The position numbers and the translations under genes are program-made. Positions 35,298 through 47,477 of a DNA stretch of 64,000 nucleotides are shown piece after piece; position 1 is the first letter of the stretch; each line of letters begins with the position of its first letter. The DNA is from Phallus indusiatus. Lineage: Eukaryota; Basidiomycota; Agaricomycetes; Phallales; Phallaceae. Where the stretch lies: the NCBI GenBank assembly GCA_027605045.1, contig JAQFWX010000087.1, positions 62,001-126,000 of the forward strand. Direction: 5' to 3'. The notes under the pieces were generated by a model. The model saw nothing but the letters and a program-made list of their open reading frames with translations, was not told the origin of the DNA and did not search any database.

Positions 35298-36185
35298 AAA
35301 GAACCGAGCACTGTAAGTGAAGGTAGTCTTGAGCGAGAGAAAACCAGACGGAAGCCACGAGGCGCTATAACCCAAGCAGGTGAGATGACTTGAAGATTAT
35401 CAAAAGGAACGGCATGAAATATGCACTCATATCAGCATCTTGTGAGGACAGTCACTTTTCCTGCGAGTAAACTTTTTGAAGGAGCTAGTAACCATTGAGT
35501 CGGTGACAAAATCCAGTAGACGTTTGTTGGGATGGAGGCAGCAGCCGCCGGCAAGGAGCATCCCACGCCTTTTTTTTGCCACGGCTTTTTCCGAAACAAG
35601 CAATTCGGAGCAGTCCTGCTTCGTCTTGCTCTCTCTCTCTGGCACTGGCAGCCGTATGGGGTTGGGGAACGAGCGGAGCTCGGTACGCAGGACAGACGAC
35701 CGCCGGGTGGGCGGGCTCCTTGTCCTACGATTCGGTTGCCTACCAGAGGAATGCGATAATGTTTAAGGATGTATATTAGCCAGCTGTAGACTACTGATAG
35801 TGATATGAAATCAAATAAACTATGTGCTTTGGGCTGGGAAGGGTGGGAAAGCAAAAAAAGATGGATGGATGTCTGATGCGAGTGAATGTGAACTATCTAG
35901 TGTGATGATGGTGGTCTGGAATGAACCGTGGATGCCTCTAGCGCTCTCTGCGCTCTGCAGGACGGTGGTGCCGTCTCGGCACCGTCCCTACTTTTGCGTC
36001 TCTTCCTTTTTTGCGTCAACGTTCGAACTCTATAAACTAGATCGACTTATTTGACCGCTTAGTTAGTAGTTCTGAATCCACCTGAGATAAATAACGGTGC
36101 TACATATCAATTGATTTCGTATATAATGACAATGAGTTATCTTGGTAGGTAGGACAGAAAAATACTCTCATCTGACTAATTAATC
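35298..36185. other. Array intergenic region with conserved upstream block
   Basis: About 890 bases. The part near 35530-35560 contains a GC-rich CAGCAGCCGCCGGCAAGG-type block that resembles DNA upstream of other array members at about 38090, 40425 and 43130. Overlapping ORFs on both strands here are not supported as genes. Confidence 0.4.
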
Positions 36186-37911
36186 TCATTCCAGCGAGGT
36201 ACGAATGCCCTTTTTAGTCAAGGCATCTACAATCCCGGAATCTCTAACGCTACTATAACCATTTTTCTGTACTATCAAAACCTGAACCTCCATTTTCAAA
36301 ACCGCTTTCAGGAAAGAATCATCATCCTTAGGCGTCGGTATCCCATCAAATGTGTCCAACATAAGAGTTTTGGGTTTCAGGAAGGCTAACGGTGAGTTTA
36401 GCGGTTCCATCTTTCGGCAATCCGACAATTCCAAGGTATGAAGACAGGGAAGAAGGGCGCGAATTTTGGTGAACGACATCGTGGTGAAAATGGACCATGC
36501 TGAAGCATATAATCTGAGATGTGTGAGTTTGGGAAATTTTCTGAGCAACTCTATGATTGGCGAATAATCAAACGCAGAATTGGCTTCTCCAAAAGGCGGA
36601 ACATTGGTTTGTGATTGAGACTACGATTTTGTTTTGACCTGATCCCAAAGTGATCGCCGCTAGTGCCTATGGATAAGTAATCAAGCTCTGAAAATTGACA
36701 TAATGTATCCGGTGGGATCGTCTCGAAGATGTGAAGGTCACGTAGGGTTCGGTGCGTGTCTCTCGCCGGTGAGTGATTTCTTCCTGTCGGTAACACGTTG
36801 TCTATCATGTAAGACCGGTGAAAACGAGATAATCCAGGGGCCCGAATGCAAGCTGCAAGTTCTCCGATATAATCATACCCCACTATACCCTCAGATTCCA
36901 ATAGAAGAGTTTTGAGATTGTTCAAGTCCAATCTACTGATCGTTGATACTCCGCCGTTGCGTATTTTCGATGACGCCTGGGACCATATCTTGTAGTTTTC
37001 TTTTGAGATGTTGAGTTTTAAAGAGTTTAAAAGGTGGCAGTAGGAGAGAAATATAAGAACTTGGGATAGATCGGGTAGGTTGATCGAATATGAAAGTTCA
37101 AGATTCGTCAAATTGTTTTGCGTACCACTACGTGGAGGCGTGAGCCACGGTGGATGTATTTGACACAATTCGAGAGTCTGAAGACGAAAAACGTCTATTG
37201 GCAGGAATTCCGCTAATAGAGCCTGTTCACTAGTATAATCGTGTTCACAAACCGTAGCGACCAAGGATTGTAGTCGGGGTGCATTTAACAGTAGGCCGTT
37301 GGATTTGAGCTTTTGGCATACGCGCCAGAATTCGTGGAAGTCAGCCCATTCAACGCAAAGAGTTAGAGAACGTATCCGGGTAAAAAGGTGCGGAATTATC
37401 GATGAACCCGTGTCAAAATCGTGTTCAGTCGCTTTGTATAGAGGATATGCCCATATCAAGTCGAGAGGAGCATTTCCGGACCGGCTCATGAGCAACTTTA
37501 AAAATGGGAGGGAGTAAGGTATATTAATAGACGTCCACAAGATTGGCCATCCAAGCGCAGAAGTCCTCCAATGACGACAGACGGATGAGATTCTGACGGC
37601 AGTCATTCCCGGGCACGTTTCGAAAGGCGAGCTTGGAACCAGTACTGCCAACACGAAAATGTCGTAGAGAATATCTGAATCCACCCTGTTTATTCGGAGT
37701 CTGGAGTTGTAGGTATTGTTTAATCGCAATACGATAGAGCGCAGGTCCTTTTTTGTTTTGGTTATAGTGACTGGGGTCATTTGTTTGTCGTGTGTGCTGG
37801 TGATATACTATCAAGCTCAATAAGAAAAACAGTTTGCAAAAATACAACTTACTCGATTGTATCTTGGAGACTCGTGAGATAAGGCAGTAGCTTATCATTG
37901 TAAACATCCAT
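36186..37911 (-). pseudogene. F-box array member 4, one frameshift
   Basis: Exon 1 starts at 37911 (MDVYNDKLLPYLTSLQDT), followed by the phase-2 intron and an F-box in which LPADIL is replaced by VDSDILYDIFVLAV; VCRHWRTSALGWPILW is kept. The repeats run in frame to about 36610. There a single-base-type shift changes the frame, so the first frame ends at RLIIRQS. The continuation, FGEANSAFDYSPIIELL then PKLTHLRLYASAWSIF, PCLHTLELSDCRKM and the terminal GIRTSLE, lies in the other frame down to 36186. No intron of normal size could restore the frame. It is a probable pseudogene or a gene producing a protein lacking the last 125 residues. Confidence 0.75.
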
Positions 37912-38418
37912 GTAAGCGGGTCGACAAAAAAGGGAGAGAACCGGACGAGGCGTCGTAACACTAAGAGATGATTTGGAGATTATTCGCGTTTAAATACGCG
38001 TGATATTACGAGAAAGTCACTCTTGTGAACACTGAGGGTGATATTTCTTAATCGTCGAATGGTTGGTGGTTGACGCGTTGACGAACCTCAGCGGCAGCAA
38101 CCAGCATATGAAAAGGTCCGTGCAGACCGCTTTTTTTCACATGGCGCCTAAAAAACTATGAAAGAGATCATTTGTTTCATGACACACGTATGTATAGTTG
38201 TCATCATTCTGGGTCTTTTTTTTCCTTGCGACTGTATTGCGTCAGATTAATATCGATTAATATTCAAGCAGTCTTCTATATGATTTTCAGGATTTGAGTA
38301 GTCTTTACGTTCTGAAAATTTGGCAACCTTATTAAAACTCGGCGTGTTTGGTGTGAAAAAAATTGAACGTTCACACTTGGAAAAGTGTATTTGAAGCAGA
38401 AAGACACATCTTCGGGTT
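37912..38418. other. Array intergenic region
   Basis: About 500 bases. It contains a short GCGGCAGCAACCAGCAT block at about 38090, similar to other members' upstream DNA, and otherwise nothing recognised. Confidence 0.35.
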
Positions 38419-40201
38419 TTATTTCAGCCAGACACGAATACGCTTTGTAAGTAAGACATTTATTAACTTGGAATCCCTAGCTTCACTATAGCCGGCTTTT
38501 TCTACCATCAAAACCTTAACCCCAATCTTCAGAACCGCGTCCAAAAAAGCATCGTCATCAGAGGATGTCCCTTCAAATGTGTCCAAAATCAGAGTTTTGG
38601 GTTTCAAGTACCGTAGCGGCGATTTCAGCAGTTTCGTCATCTGGCAATCTGACAACTCTAATGTACGAAGGCGAGGAAATAGGGCGCGAATCTCAATACT
38701 CGACATAGATGTGAAAATAGACCATGCTGGGGAAGATAAACTGAGATGCGTTAGTTTCGGCATGATGCGGATTAACTCGATGATCCGGGAATGGTCGAAC
38801 TTCGACTCATATAGTTCTCCTGAGATATCCAGCGGGGTGTACGCGGGAGAACGTTCATATCTTGCACAGATTTTGAATCCACCGTAACCTCGGAAAATTA
38901 TGGATAGATAGGTGAGGCCTGTAAATTGAGGAGAAGACAGGATCCCAGACGGAATCGATTCAAAGATGTTAAAAGGTGTGGCAATTTGAGGTACTCGGTA
39001 GTTGTACGGGATGCCTAGGTCGCGGGAATATGAAAGTCGGGGGACATAGTCATTGTAATACCTCCGTAGATGGGCCACATTTGGAGCGCGAATGCAGACC
39101 GAAAGCTCTTGAATGTAGTGGGAGCCCTTTGTACCCTCGGTTTTTAATATGAGATTTTTGAGGTTATAAAGGTTTACTTGGCCGATTGGTAACCCATTCA
39201 TCGACCGCGTCGCTGCTACTGTGGAAATTTGTGCCTCCTCCTCTTCTTCTTCATCCACTTCCTCCCCGTCATCGTCATAGCTATCGTCACCGTCTTCGTT
39301 GTCAGCGTATCTATTTAGCATGTTGAGCTCTAGCTCTCTCAAGAGGGGACAATTCGAGAGAAAAACGAGAAGTTGGGATAGATTTGGGTATTTAACTGAA
39401 TATGTAAGTGAGAGAATTGTTAATCGATTGGAGGGAAGCGAGAGCCAAGGTAGATGTAATTCGCGCATCTTGAGTTCAAGTAGGCAGGAGATGTCTACTG
39501 GAAAGTGATCTGTTAGTATTATTGGTCCGCGGCGATCATAGACGGTGGAGCCTTTGACTTTGAGCATGATACTGTGTAAGCACTGTAGTTGTAACGGCGC
39601 AGTTTTCGACTTTTTCAGGATGCGTTGAATGTGAAAAAGGTCGGTAAATGAAAGGCGAAGAGTTATAGAAGATGACCGGGAAAAAATGTATGGAATGGTT
39701 GATGAAACCGTGTTGAAATGGCGACCGTAGTCGAATAGTTGGCTTGACCATCTCGACGTAAGAGGAACATCCCTAGACCGGTTCATGAACAGATCCAGCA
39801 TACGACGGGGGTAGGGTATGTCGATAAATGACCATAATGTTGACCACTCTAAAGCACATGTTCTCCAATGATGACAGACAGATGAAATTCTGACGGCAGT
39901 CTTTGCCGGCGATGCGAGTGTACTAGACGAAGTTTGGACTGCTAATACGAAAATATCGTGAAGGATATCTGGAACCACTTTGTTTATTGGAAGACTGGAG
40001 TTATGGATGCTGTTCAATCGCAATACGATAGAGTTGAGTCCCCGCTGCGTTTGGATTAATGTGTCCGGGGTCATGTTTTTGTCGTACGTTCTAAAACTAA
40101 TGTGTTATCGATGAAAAAAGTGTTTTCAATAACTCGACTCACTCTACGGTATTTTTGAGTCCCATAATATATGGTAACAGCTCGTCATTGTATAATTCCA
40201 T
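38419..40201 (-). CDS. F-box protein, array member 5 (intact, acidic insert)
   Basis: Exon 1 is 40143-40201 (MELYNDELLPYIMGLKNT) and exon 2 is 38419-40090, giving about 576 residues. The F-box reads INKVVPDILHDIFVLAVQ ... SSVCHHWRTCALEWSTLW. The repeat domain includes MRELHLPWLSLPSNRL and LLVFLSNCPLLRELEL. An acidic run of Asp and Glu lies between repeats (about 39225-39305). It then resumes with IGQVNLYNLKNLILK and PKLTHLSLSSPAWSIF, ending RIRVWLK. It is the closest relative of the plus-strand member at 51251-53053, sharing the acidic insert and many whole segments. The insert probably forms a flexible loop on the repeat solenoid; its role is unknown. Confidence 0.87.
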
Positions 40202-40561
40202 GAACAGTTAATCGTTATTCGTCGAGCAAAGGAACTGAGGTAGCCTCGAGCTTGAAGAAAACCCCAAGTATGTGGGATTATGAAAGCTAAGTACGCGTTT
40301 TAAAGTGTTCTTTAGAGACAAGACCAGTTACTCTTATGGACACCACAAGTGAAGTTGTGGAAAATTTTCTTGGGTGAGGTTCGTTTTGCTGAAACAGTTG
40401 GGGACAAAAACTCAGCTGGGCGGCAAGCAACCGGCAACAGTCAATAACTCGGAATAAAGCGCGATTCAATTGTCTTTGCTCTCTGGCGTAGAAAAGGAGA
40501 TCAAGGCTTACAAGACGCATGATACCCTACTAGTAGTATAAAGCAACACTCTGTATCAGTT
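40202..40561. other. Array intergenic region
   Basis: About 360 bases including a GCGGCAAGCAACCGGCAAC block near 40422 shared with other members' upstream DNA. No gene seen. Confidence 0.35.
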
Positions 40562-40869
40562 TTATTCTAGCCATATACAAACATGGTTCGTAATCAAAGA
40601 GCTTATAAGGGAGTCCCTAGCTTCACTATAACTTTCTTTTGTAATATCAAAACCTCAACTCCCATTTTCGAAACCACATCCAGGAAAAAATCATGATGGG
40701 ACAGTATCCCATTAAGCGTGTCCAGAATGAGGGTTTTGAGTTTCAAGTAGACTAAGGGAGAACTCAGTGGGTCCATCTTTTGACAACCCGACAATTCCAA
40801 GGTATTAAGGCAAGGAAGAAGGGTGCAGATCTCGGTGTCTGACATCGGAGTGAAAATGGACCATGCTGC
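40562..40869 (-). pseudogene. Orphan 3' fragment of an F-box array gene
   Basis: Only the last part of an array gene is present: AAWSIFTPMSDTEI, LLPCLNTLELSGCQKM, LVYLKLKTLILDTLNGI and, after a frameshift at about 40640, SYSEARDS and a terminal VCIWLE with a TAA at 40562-40564. The sequence upstream of AWSIF is unrelated to the array, so the front of the gene was lost. It sits directly before member 7. Confidence 0.75.
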
Positions 40870-41156
40870 ACAAATTATTGTATTCGTTTTGTCCATATCA
40901 TAATGCACACTCGGGGTCGAAAATTGAACGTGTATTATGCTTGGGCTGGAAGTGCTACTCACTCAGTCTCCCAGTCACCAAGGCTTAATTACATATTGCC
41001 ATGCACATTGTGATTAGAACGGAAAGGATATCCCCAAGAGCCGGCGCAGCGACCACATGCAGTCACATTACGACAAATACGGGAGGTGTACTGATATAGA
41101 TAGCACCGTAGCAGGGTCATAGCTGGAAGAGCGGACTTGAAACGAAACAAGGTGAT

Positions 41157-42898
41157 TTATTCCAGCCATATACGAATATCCTTTGCGAGTAAGGATTTTA
41201 CAAGTTCGGAATCTCGATCTTCATTGTAATAATCTTCAAGTAATTTTAAACCTTGTACTTCCATTTTCAAAACCGCGTCAAAGAAAGAATTATCATCATC
41301 GGATGTTGGTACCCAGTCAAGTACGTCCATCATGAGAGTTTTGGGTTTCAAGTAGGCTAATGGACAAGTCAGCGGTCCTATCTTTCTGCCATACCGGAAC
41401 TGTAGGGTATGAACGTAGGGGAAAAGGGTGCGAATCTCCTCGGCTGACATCGAAGTGAACACAGTCCACGCTGAAGAATAGAAGTAGAGATGTGTCAGTT
41501 TGGGCATGGTACGGATTAATTCGATGATCGATGGAGAACGGTCGAATGATCCACGCGTTTGTCCGGTTATGAGTAGCGCGTTGTCAAGAGAAGAAGGTTC
41601 GCGTCTTGCACAGATTGTGAACTTTCCGTGATCTTGAAAAACCATGTACAAATAACCGAGGCTCGGGAATAAAGAAGAAACTGTTTCCGGTGGAATCGAA
41701 TCGAGAAAGTTAATGGGTGTAGTATTATTAGTACGCGGAGTTTGGTATGTGTCTGTAGAGCCATAATAACTTGAATCTGGACTTGGGGGAATGAAGCCAG
41801 TGTAATGCCTTTCAAACTGAGATATATTTGGAGCGAAAATGCAAGTCGAAAAATCTTGGATATATTCATACCCATTGGTACCCTGGCTATCCAATATAAA
41901 TTTTTTGAGGTTATAAAGGTTTACTCTGTTGATCGTTGACCCGCTTATCGACAGCGTTGCTGCTACTGTGGAAACGAGTGATACAGGTGATAACTCGTCG
42001 TCGTCGTCATCGTAATCAGCATCATCATTTAAAATGGCGAGGTCAAGAAACTCTAGTAGGGGACAATTGGAGAGAAAGACGAGAAGTTGAGGTAGATCTG
42101 GGGGGTTGGTAGAATATGAAAGTGAGAGATCCGTTAATCTATGACATGGAAGAGAAAGCCACGGTAATGCCACCCGTGTATCTTGAGATCCTGAAGACAG
42201 GAGAAGTCTGCTGGCACGTAATCCGTTAATAATATCCGTATAATCCGACGATGAATGAAACCTTGGTCGGCTAGATTGAGTACAGTTTGTAAACGCTGCA
42301 TTTGTAACGGTGTAGATGTAGACTTGTAAAAAGCACGCTGAAGGTTGTCCAGGTCGGTCGTTGAAAGATGAAGACTTAGGGAAAGTAATCAGGAGAAAAT
42401 ATATGGCATGGTCGGTGAAACCATGTCGAGATCACGGTCAAAATTAAATCGGGAATTTGTCCATGTCAGCGCGAGAGGAGCACTTCCGGACCGACCCATG
42501 AACAAATCCAACATTGGACGTGGATAAGGCAAGTCCATGAATGTCCATAAAGTTGACCATCCGAGGGCAGAGGTTCTTCAATGACGACAGACGGATGAGA
42601 TTCTGACGACAGTCGTTCCTGGGCTTGGTTGAAGAGTCGAGGTTTGAACTGCTAACACGAAAATATCATAGAGAACGTCCGGAACCAATTTGTTTATCGG
42701 AATCTTGGAATTGTGGATATTTTTTAATCGCAACATAATGGAGTCTAGTCTCTGCTTCGTCCGGACTATATTATCCGGGGTCATTTCGTCGTCGTGCGTG
42801 CTGGTGCGATGTATTACCAATGGTCAGTGTTTATAATAACTCGACTTACTTTATGGTATTTCTGAGTAAGGTACCAGCGCATCATTGTATAATTCCAT
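41157..42898 (-). pseudogene. F-box array member 7, multiply disrupted
   Basis: The first exon (from 42898, MELYNDALVPY) carries a small deletion that brings a stop (CCA TAA) before the usual splice point. Exon 2 keeps INKLVPDVLYDIFVLAVQ and SSVCRH, but the conserved Trp codon TGG of VCRHW is TGA at about 42580, a nonsense change. Further stops and shifts follow to about 42180. From 42173 the frame is open again for 338 codons (LSLPCHRLTDLSLSYSTN to a terminal DIRIWLE). It has a short Asp run at the position where members 5 and 10 have long acidic inserts. The locus is a pseudogene unless a downstream ATG is used for a shorter protein. Confidence 0.8.
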
Positions 42899-43920
42899 CA
42901 GTAGCTGATCGTGATAAGTCGGGAAAACGAGCTCAAAGAGAACCGAAGTACGCGAGATAATTCAGATTACCCACAGGAGGAAAAATAAGGCCAGTACACG
43001 TTTTGATTCGTGTTTTTTACAATGACAATCACTTTTTCGATCACCGTTAGTAAACCTTTTGGAAAAGAAAGGAAAAGAAAGACTTTTTGAAGAGATTCGT
43101 CCAGCTGGCGGCGGATGTCAACAAACCGTCTAAGCAGCAACCGGCAATGATTCGGCATGCCGTGTTTGTCGGAGTTGAATTCACCGTGTTGTTGGAGACA
43201 CGAAATGCCGACTTTTTATACTTTTTGATTTTGGTAGAAGCTAGGTGTGATAGGGATGAATTATAGTGATGACAACTCCTGGCAGTTCACAAATTATGAA
43301 TCTGAATTTTTTCCAAAAAAATAAATTGATAGGAAAACAAAAATTCTCATGACATTCTCATTGTTATGTCTCATCTTATCTTTCGTCTTGAAGCGGAAGA
43401 TATACTGAGAAAGAATTCGAAGTGGCCGGAAATGCCCATGATCCTTGTTGATGAACGTGTTTTATAATATACCCACCGAACAGGCACATGTAACCACCGA
43501 CGACTGACTCAGTACTCACTGTCTCGTCCCTGATGATGACAATGAATTACGAACATCAGTGTAACTTTCAAGCGAGCACAAAACGAGCAGCTAAGCTTCG
43601 GCGCAGTTCTTGCCCAACTCTTGCCAAGGAAACAGCGGTAAATTGCAGTGCCGGCCACGCGGGTTGTGAAACGGTGAAAAGCTGGCGTAATACGTTTTTT
43701 GACGCCGCCACCACGCCGCCATACCCACTCGTCGCAGTATAATCGACTGTCAGACAGCATCCGCAGTCACGACAGCGGTTTTAATATCGAACCATACGTA
43801 TCATATTATGATCTTATAAAGGTTCGAAAATTTGACTGTGAAATCCGCGTCCACTATCTGACTATCTTGTCGCGTCTCCCTCAGTACCCTTTTTCTTCTA
43901 TCGACCAACATACACAAATC
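42899..43920. other. Intergenic region between divergent array members
   Basis: About 1 kb between the start of member 7 and the start of the plus-strand member 8. It has the shared AGCAGCAACCGGCAA-type block near 43130 and otherwise no gene. Confidence 0.35.
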
Positions 43921-45764
43921 ATGGAACTGTGCAACGATTTCTCAGGAAACGATCGCCTTATTGAGTTTAGACATGAGATACTGTAAATAACGTTTCTCTG
44001 AAAACTACAACCTTTTCAACTGAGTTTTACAGCACAAATTCACAGCACTTGACCTTGAATACCATACAACAAACACGTCAAAACCTCAATGGCATTCTTT
44101 CGGAACTGAATACCATCTATAACTCCAAGATTGCCATAAATAAAGTCATACCCGATATACTATACGACATTTTCGTCCTCGCAATCTATGATTCGCCTTT
44201 TCCTGGCACGGCTATTTTGAACATCTCCCACGTTTGTCGTCACTGGAGGAACTCTGCACTGGAATGGCCCAGTTTATGGGGTTTCGTGGATATGAGTGCC
44301 CGTCCGCTCATTCCATTGTTCATGAATCGGTCGGGCGATAATACTCCACTCACCTTTTCGTGGACAACGCGCTATCATCTCCCGCTTTTTGAGCGTCCAA
44401 CTTCAAATACCAGTCATACCGTCATCACAAATTCAAATTTGCAATCCCCGAATGCTTACCGCTCGTCAAAATTGTACTTTGAGTCTCTCGCGAGTCACAT
44501 TTTACCGCGCTTGTGCTCTATGGCTCTTCATCTCACGTTCTCCGAATTCATGGAGATCCGACACGCATTTCAAAACTCTGGATCACTACCACTTCGGCTG
44601 CGGAGTCTGGATCTCGGATTGTATTTTCTTAACGACAATACGCATCCCCATGTCAATATTCCATTGACAGATCTATTACCGATAGATGTGTCTTACCTTC
44701 GAGAAGTCAGGCTTCAGGAAGTCCCTTTACCGTGGTCCGAGCCACCGCACAATAAATTGACACATTTTCGAATCCATTCGCCAAAACAAACGCCTCTGTT
44801 TTCTCAACTTCACACCTTTCTATCTCGTTGTCCTCTTTTGGTCGAATTGGCGGTTGCGCTCTCGGTCGACCGTGTAGAAGATTACGACATGCTTTCCAAA
44901 GATCTCGCCACATTCAGTCAGCCTACCATTCCCGAGACTAATTACCTAGACTTTCCCGATCTTTGTAAACTCGAGCTAGCTTCGCTAGGTCGTTCGCAAG
45001 ATTATATGCAATGTCTGGCACGTCACATCAGAACGACGGGATCTTTATCCTGTTTTGATCTGAGATATGACCAATCACCCACCACCATTTCTTCTTCCTC
45101 GCCCTCCTTCAACATTTTCGATCTAGTGCCGACCGAGACGTTCTCCCATTTCAAAAGACATAAATCCTTATTCATCAACCTTTTCAGAGAGAGTGGCAAT
45201 TTCATCATCTACTCGGGACCTAGGGCCCTTTCTTCAGGTGGTCGGCGACACATGGTAAATTCAAGCGGATTGCGACGTCAGTATCACTATCCGCCACCTA
45301 AACAGCTATTTCCTTTTTACATCTCGGGCTCGGGTCTACCAGGTCGTTCATTCGATCACAGACCGTTTTACAAATTGATGGAGTCTATGCCAGAAATAAC
45401 GCATCTTGAATTGGTGTCGTCCGCTTGGGAAATGTTAACCTGGTGGGATGTTGATCTTGCTAAGGTGTTTCCCCATCTCGAAACTCTTGAGTTGTCTGAT
45501 TATCATCATCCCGTACGCGATTGCGTTGATGCATTGCGTCCTCTACCATCATCGGGTGTTCATCTGAAGACACTTGTATTGAAAAAGGTTCGGGTGGAAA
45601 TGTCAGATGATTTCATAAACATTGTGTCTATGATGGGGATACAAGTACTAGAATTAAGGGAGTGTTATGGTGAAGTCGAGTATAGGGTTATTTTGGAGTT
45701 GCGAAATCGGGGGATTTTAGTTATTTTGCCTGAGGAACCGGTATTTAATGTCTTGCAACCATAA
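43921..45764 (+). CDS. F-box protein, array member 8 (plus strand, diverged)
   Basis: Exon 1 is 43921-43982 (MELCNDFSGNDRLIEFRHEI) and exon 2 is 44033-45764, again with a phase-2 intron, giving about 597 residues. The F-box reads INKVIPDILYDIFVLAIY ... SHVCRHWRNSALEWPSLW. The repeats are clearly diverged from the minus-strand group (LREVRLQEVPLPWSEPP, LHTFLSRCPLLVELAV, PEITHLELVSSAWEML, PHLETLELSDYHHP) and lack the LKPKTLILDT block in its usual form. The nearest relative in the window is the interrupted gene at 56575, which shares SWT, LPWS.PP.NKLTHF and RGV/RGI-type tails. These two form a second subfamily. The stop is at 45762-45764. Confidence 0.87.
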
Positions 45765-45870
45765 TCGTAGAGTGTTATATTTATTCCTATGTCCAAAATT
45801 TATACATTGTCGTGTATGTTACATTCAATAATTATATTTTTTTAATGACCAAATAAATACGCAAGATCAA

Positions 45871-47477
45871 TCAATCATCATCCGAGTCCTCAGCTACAAT
45901 GACAACGCTTTTCCCGATATTCTTCCCCTTCAACATATCAACCCACGCAGTCGCGGCATTCTCAAGTCCGTGAACTATTTCTTCCTTGATCTTGATTTTC
46001 CCGGAAGCAATAAGTGGGGGAACTTCGTCATAGAAGCTTTTCGCCCATTTGGCTCTGAAATCTTGCGTCACTATGCCGTGTATATGTATACGTCTTTTAA
46101 AGATCCAGCTTAAAGACTTTGAGAGTATGTACATTAGTAAACCGGAGGCGGTATCGTGTAGAAGAGGGATGAAATACTCACTTTAACGCCATAACGTTCT
46201 TGGTCGTTGTATTCTGACATGTATCCACACGCCTAGTATATTGAAGTCAGGAAGGATAATATACGAGACAAGGGAAAGTTTTACGATTATTCTAGCATGA
46301 AGATTGCAGTTCTCAATCGCGGCTTCCAAAGTGGTTCCACCAACTAAATGGAGATGAAAATTTGCCTTTAGCATGTAGATTAGCCAGCTATAATCCACAT
46401 TGATGGACCTACCATTATCCCAATAAATATCAATAGGTCCATGTTCTCTTAGCACCTCATCGGCTGATGTTGTGTTGTAATTGAAAACAACATCCGCTCC
46501 TAATTCGTTCTTGACGTATTCGACTTTTTCGTCACTGCCAGCTGTAGCGATGACTTTTAAACCTGCTAGTTTAGCGAGCTGAACTACCATCCTGAACATA
46601 ATTCGCAAACGAGGTTATCCAAGAGAGGAAAAGCAATGCTTACATTCCCACAGATCCCGCAGCGGTGGAGACAAACATCGTCTCGCCCTTATCACAATCA
46701 AACATCAGAACCGAACAACGAAGATAAAATATAAAATCACACCTCTTTCATGTCTGCGTGCTCTTTGAGACCCATATAAGCCGTCTGACCAGACCCTCCC
46801 AATGCGCCCATGAACGTGCTCCAAGGGATAGTAGGGTGCTTCGCAACCTTAACCATTGATAGAGCGTCGACGTCAACGGTGAACGCGGGTAACCGTTCAG
46901 GAACGGACGTCTGTTTTCCGTCCCAAGGTTGGACGGTATACGCTTGCCAAGCTGTGTATGCCACAACGAAGAAAGAATGAGAAGAGTACTTGATTAAAAT
47001 GAACTTTATGGGTTGGTGAACTGACGAATCATTCCGACGACGTATTGGCCGACTGCATAGTTTGGGTCTTCCGAGCGTATAACCTTGACGAGACCAAATC
47101 CGACAAAGCTAGCCAATTGTGAGCGCTCCTCTTTTTTGGGTGGCAATGAATAGGGTCGTAGTGAGTGACATACGTATAACCGATACGCATCGGCGTAGAA
47201 TAGCTGATCCTTTGCGGATCTCTGATAGAAAGAACTTTGAATAAGAGTAGCCCTGCGAGTAGGTGGCGTTGTAGGCTGGGTCGGACACTTACCGTAATCG
47301 TTCTCTAAGCCACGGTTGTGGAGAAACAACAAGCGTTTTGGTTAAGAATCCTCCATTCAGTGACACTTTTTCCAAATCAATCGTCTCAGAGGTGTCGTAA
47401 ATGAGGTCTTCGCCGGGGACGGGGTACCCTTTTGGTATCGACTTGTAAATGAGCCGCGGATTAGTTATTTCGGACAT
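45871..47477 (-). CDS. Medium-chain NADPH-dependent reductase (MDR superfamily), copy A
   Basis: The ATG at 47475-47477 starts MSEITNPRLIYKSIPKGYPV. Later exons give LNGGFLTKTLVVSPQPWLR, GFGLVKVIRSEDPNYAVGQY, ALGGSGQTAYMGLKEH, then a Rossmann segment with STAAGSVGM, VVQLAKLAGLKVIATAGSDE and LGADVVFNYNTTSADEVL. After that come VGGTTLEAAIENC and WIFKRRIHIHGIVTQDF, ending AEDSDDD at 45871. The order and the AAGSVG and VGG motifs match zinc-free MDR enzymes of the leukotriene B4 dehydrogenase / alkenal reductase type, which reduce activated C=C bonds with NADPH. It lies among F-box genes with no other pathway gene nearby. It is a paralogue of the plus-strand gene at 49084. Confidence 0.87.

Noticed and set aside
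35427..35854. Cluster of overlapping ORFs on both strands
   Set aside because: The GC-rich promoter-like block leaves several frames open at once; none has a domain or a paralogue.
42578..42820. Short 80-residue F-box-only protein
   Set aside because: It ends at the TGA that replaces the invariant Trp codon; it is the broken front of pseudogene member 7 and not a separate small gene.
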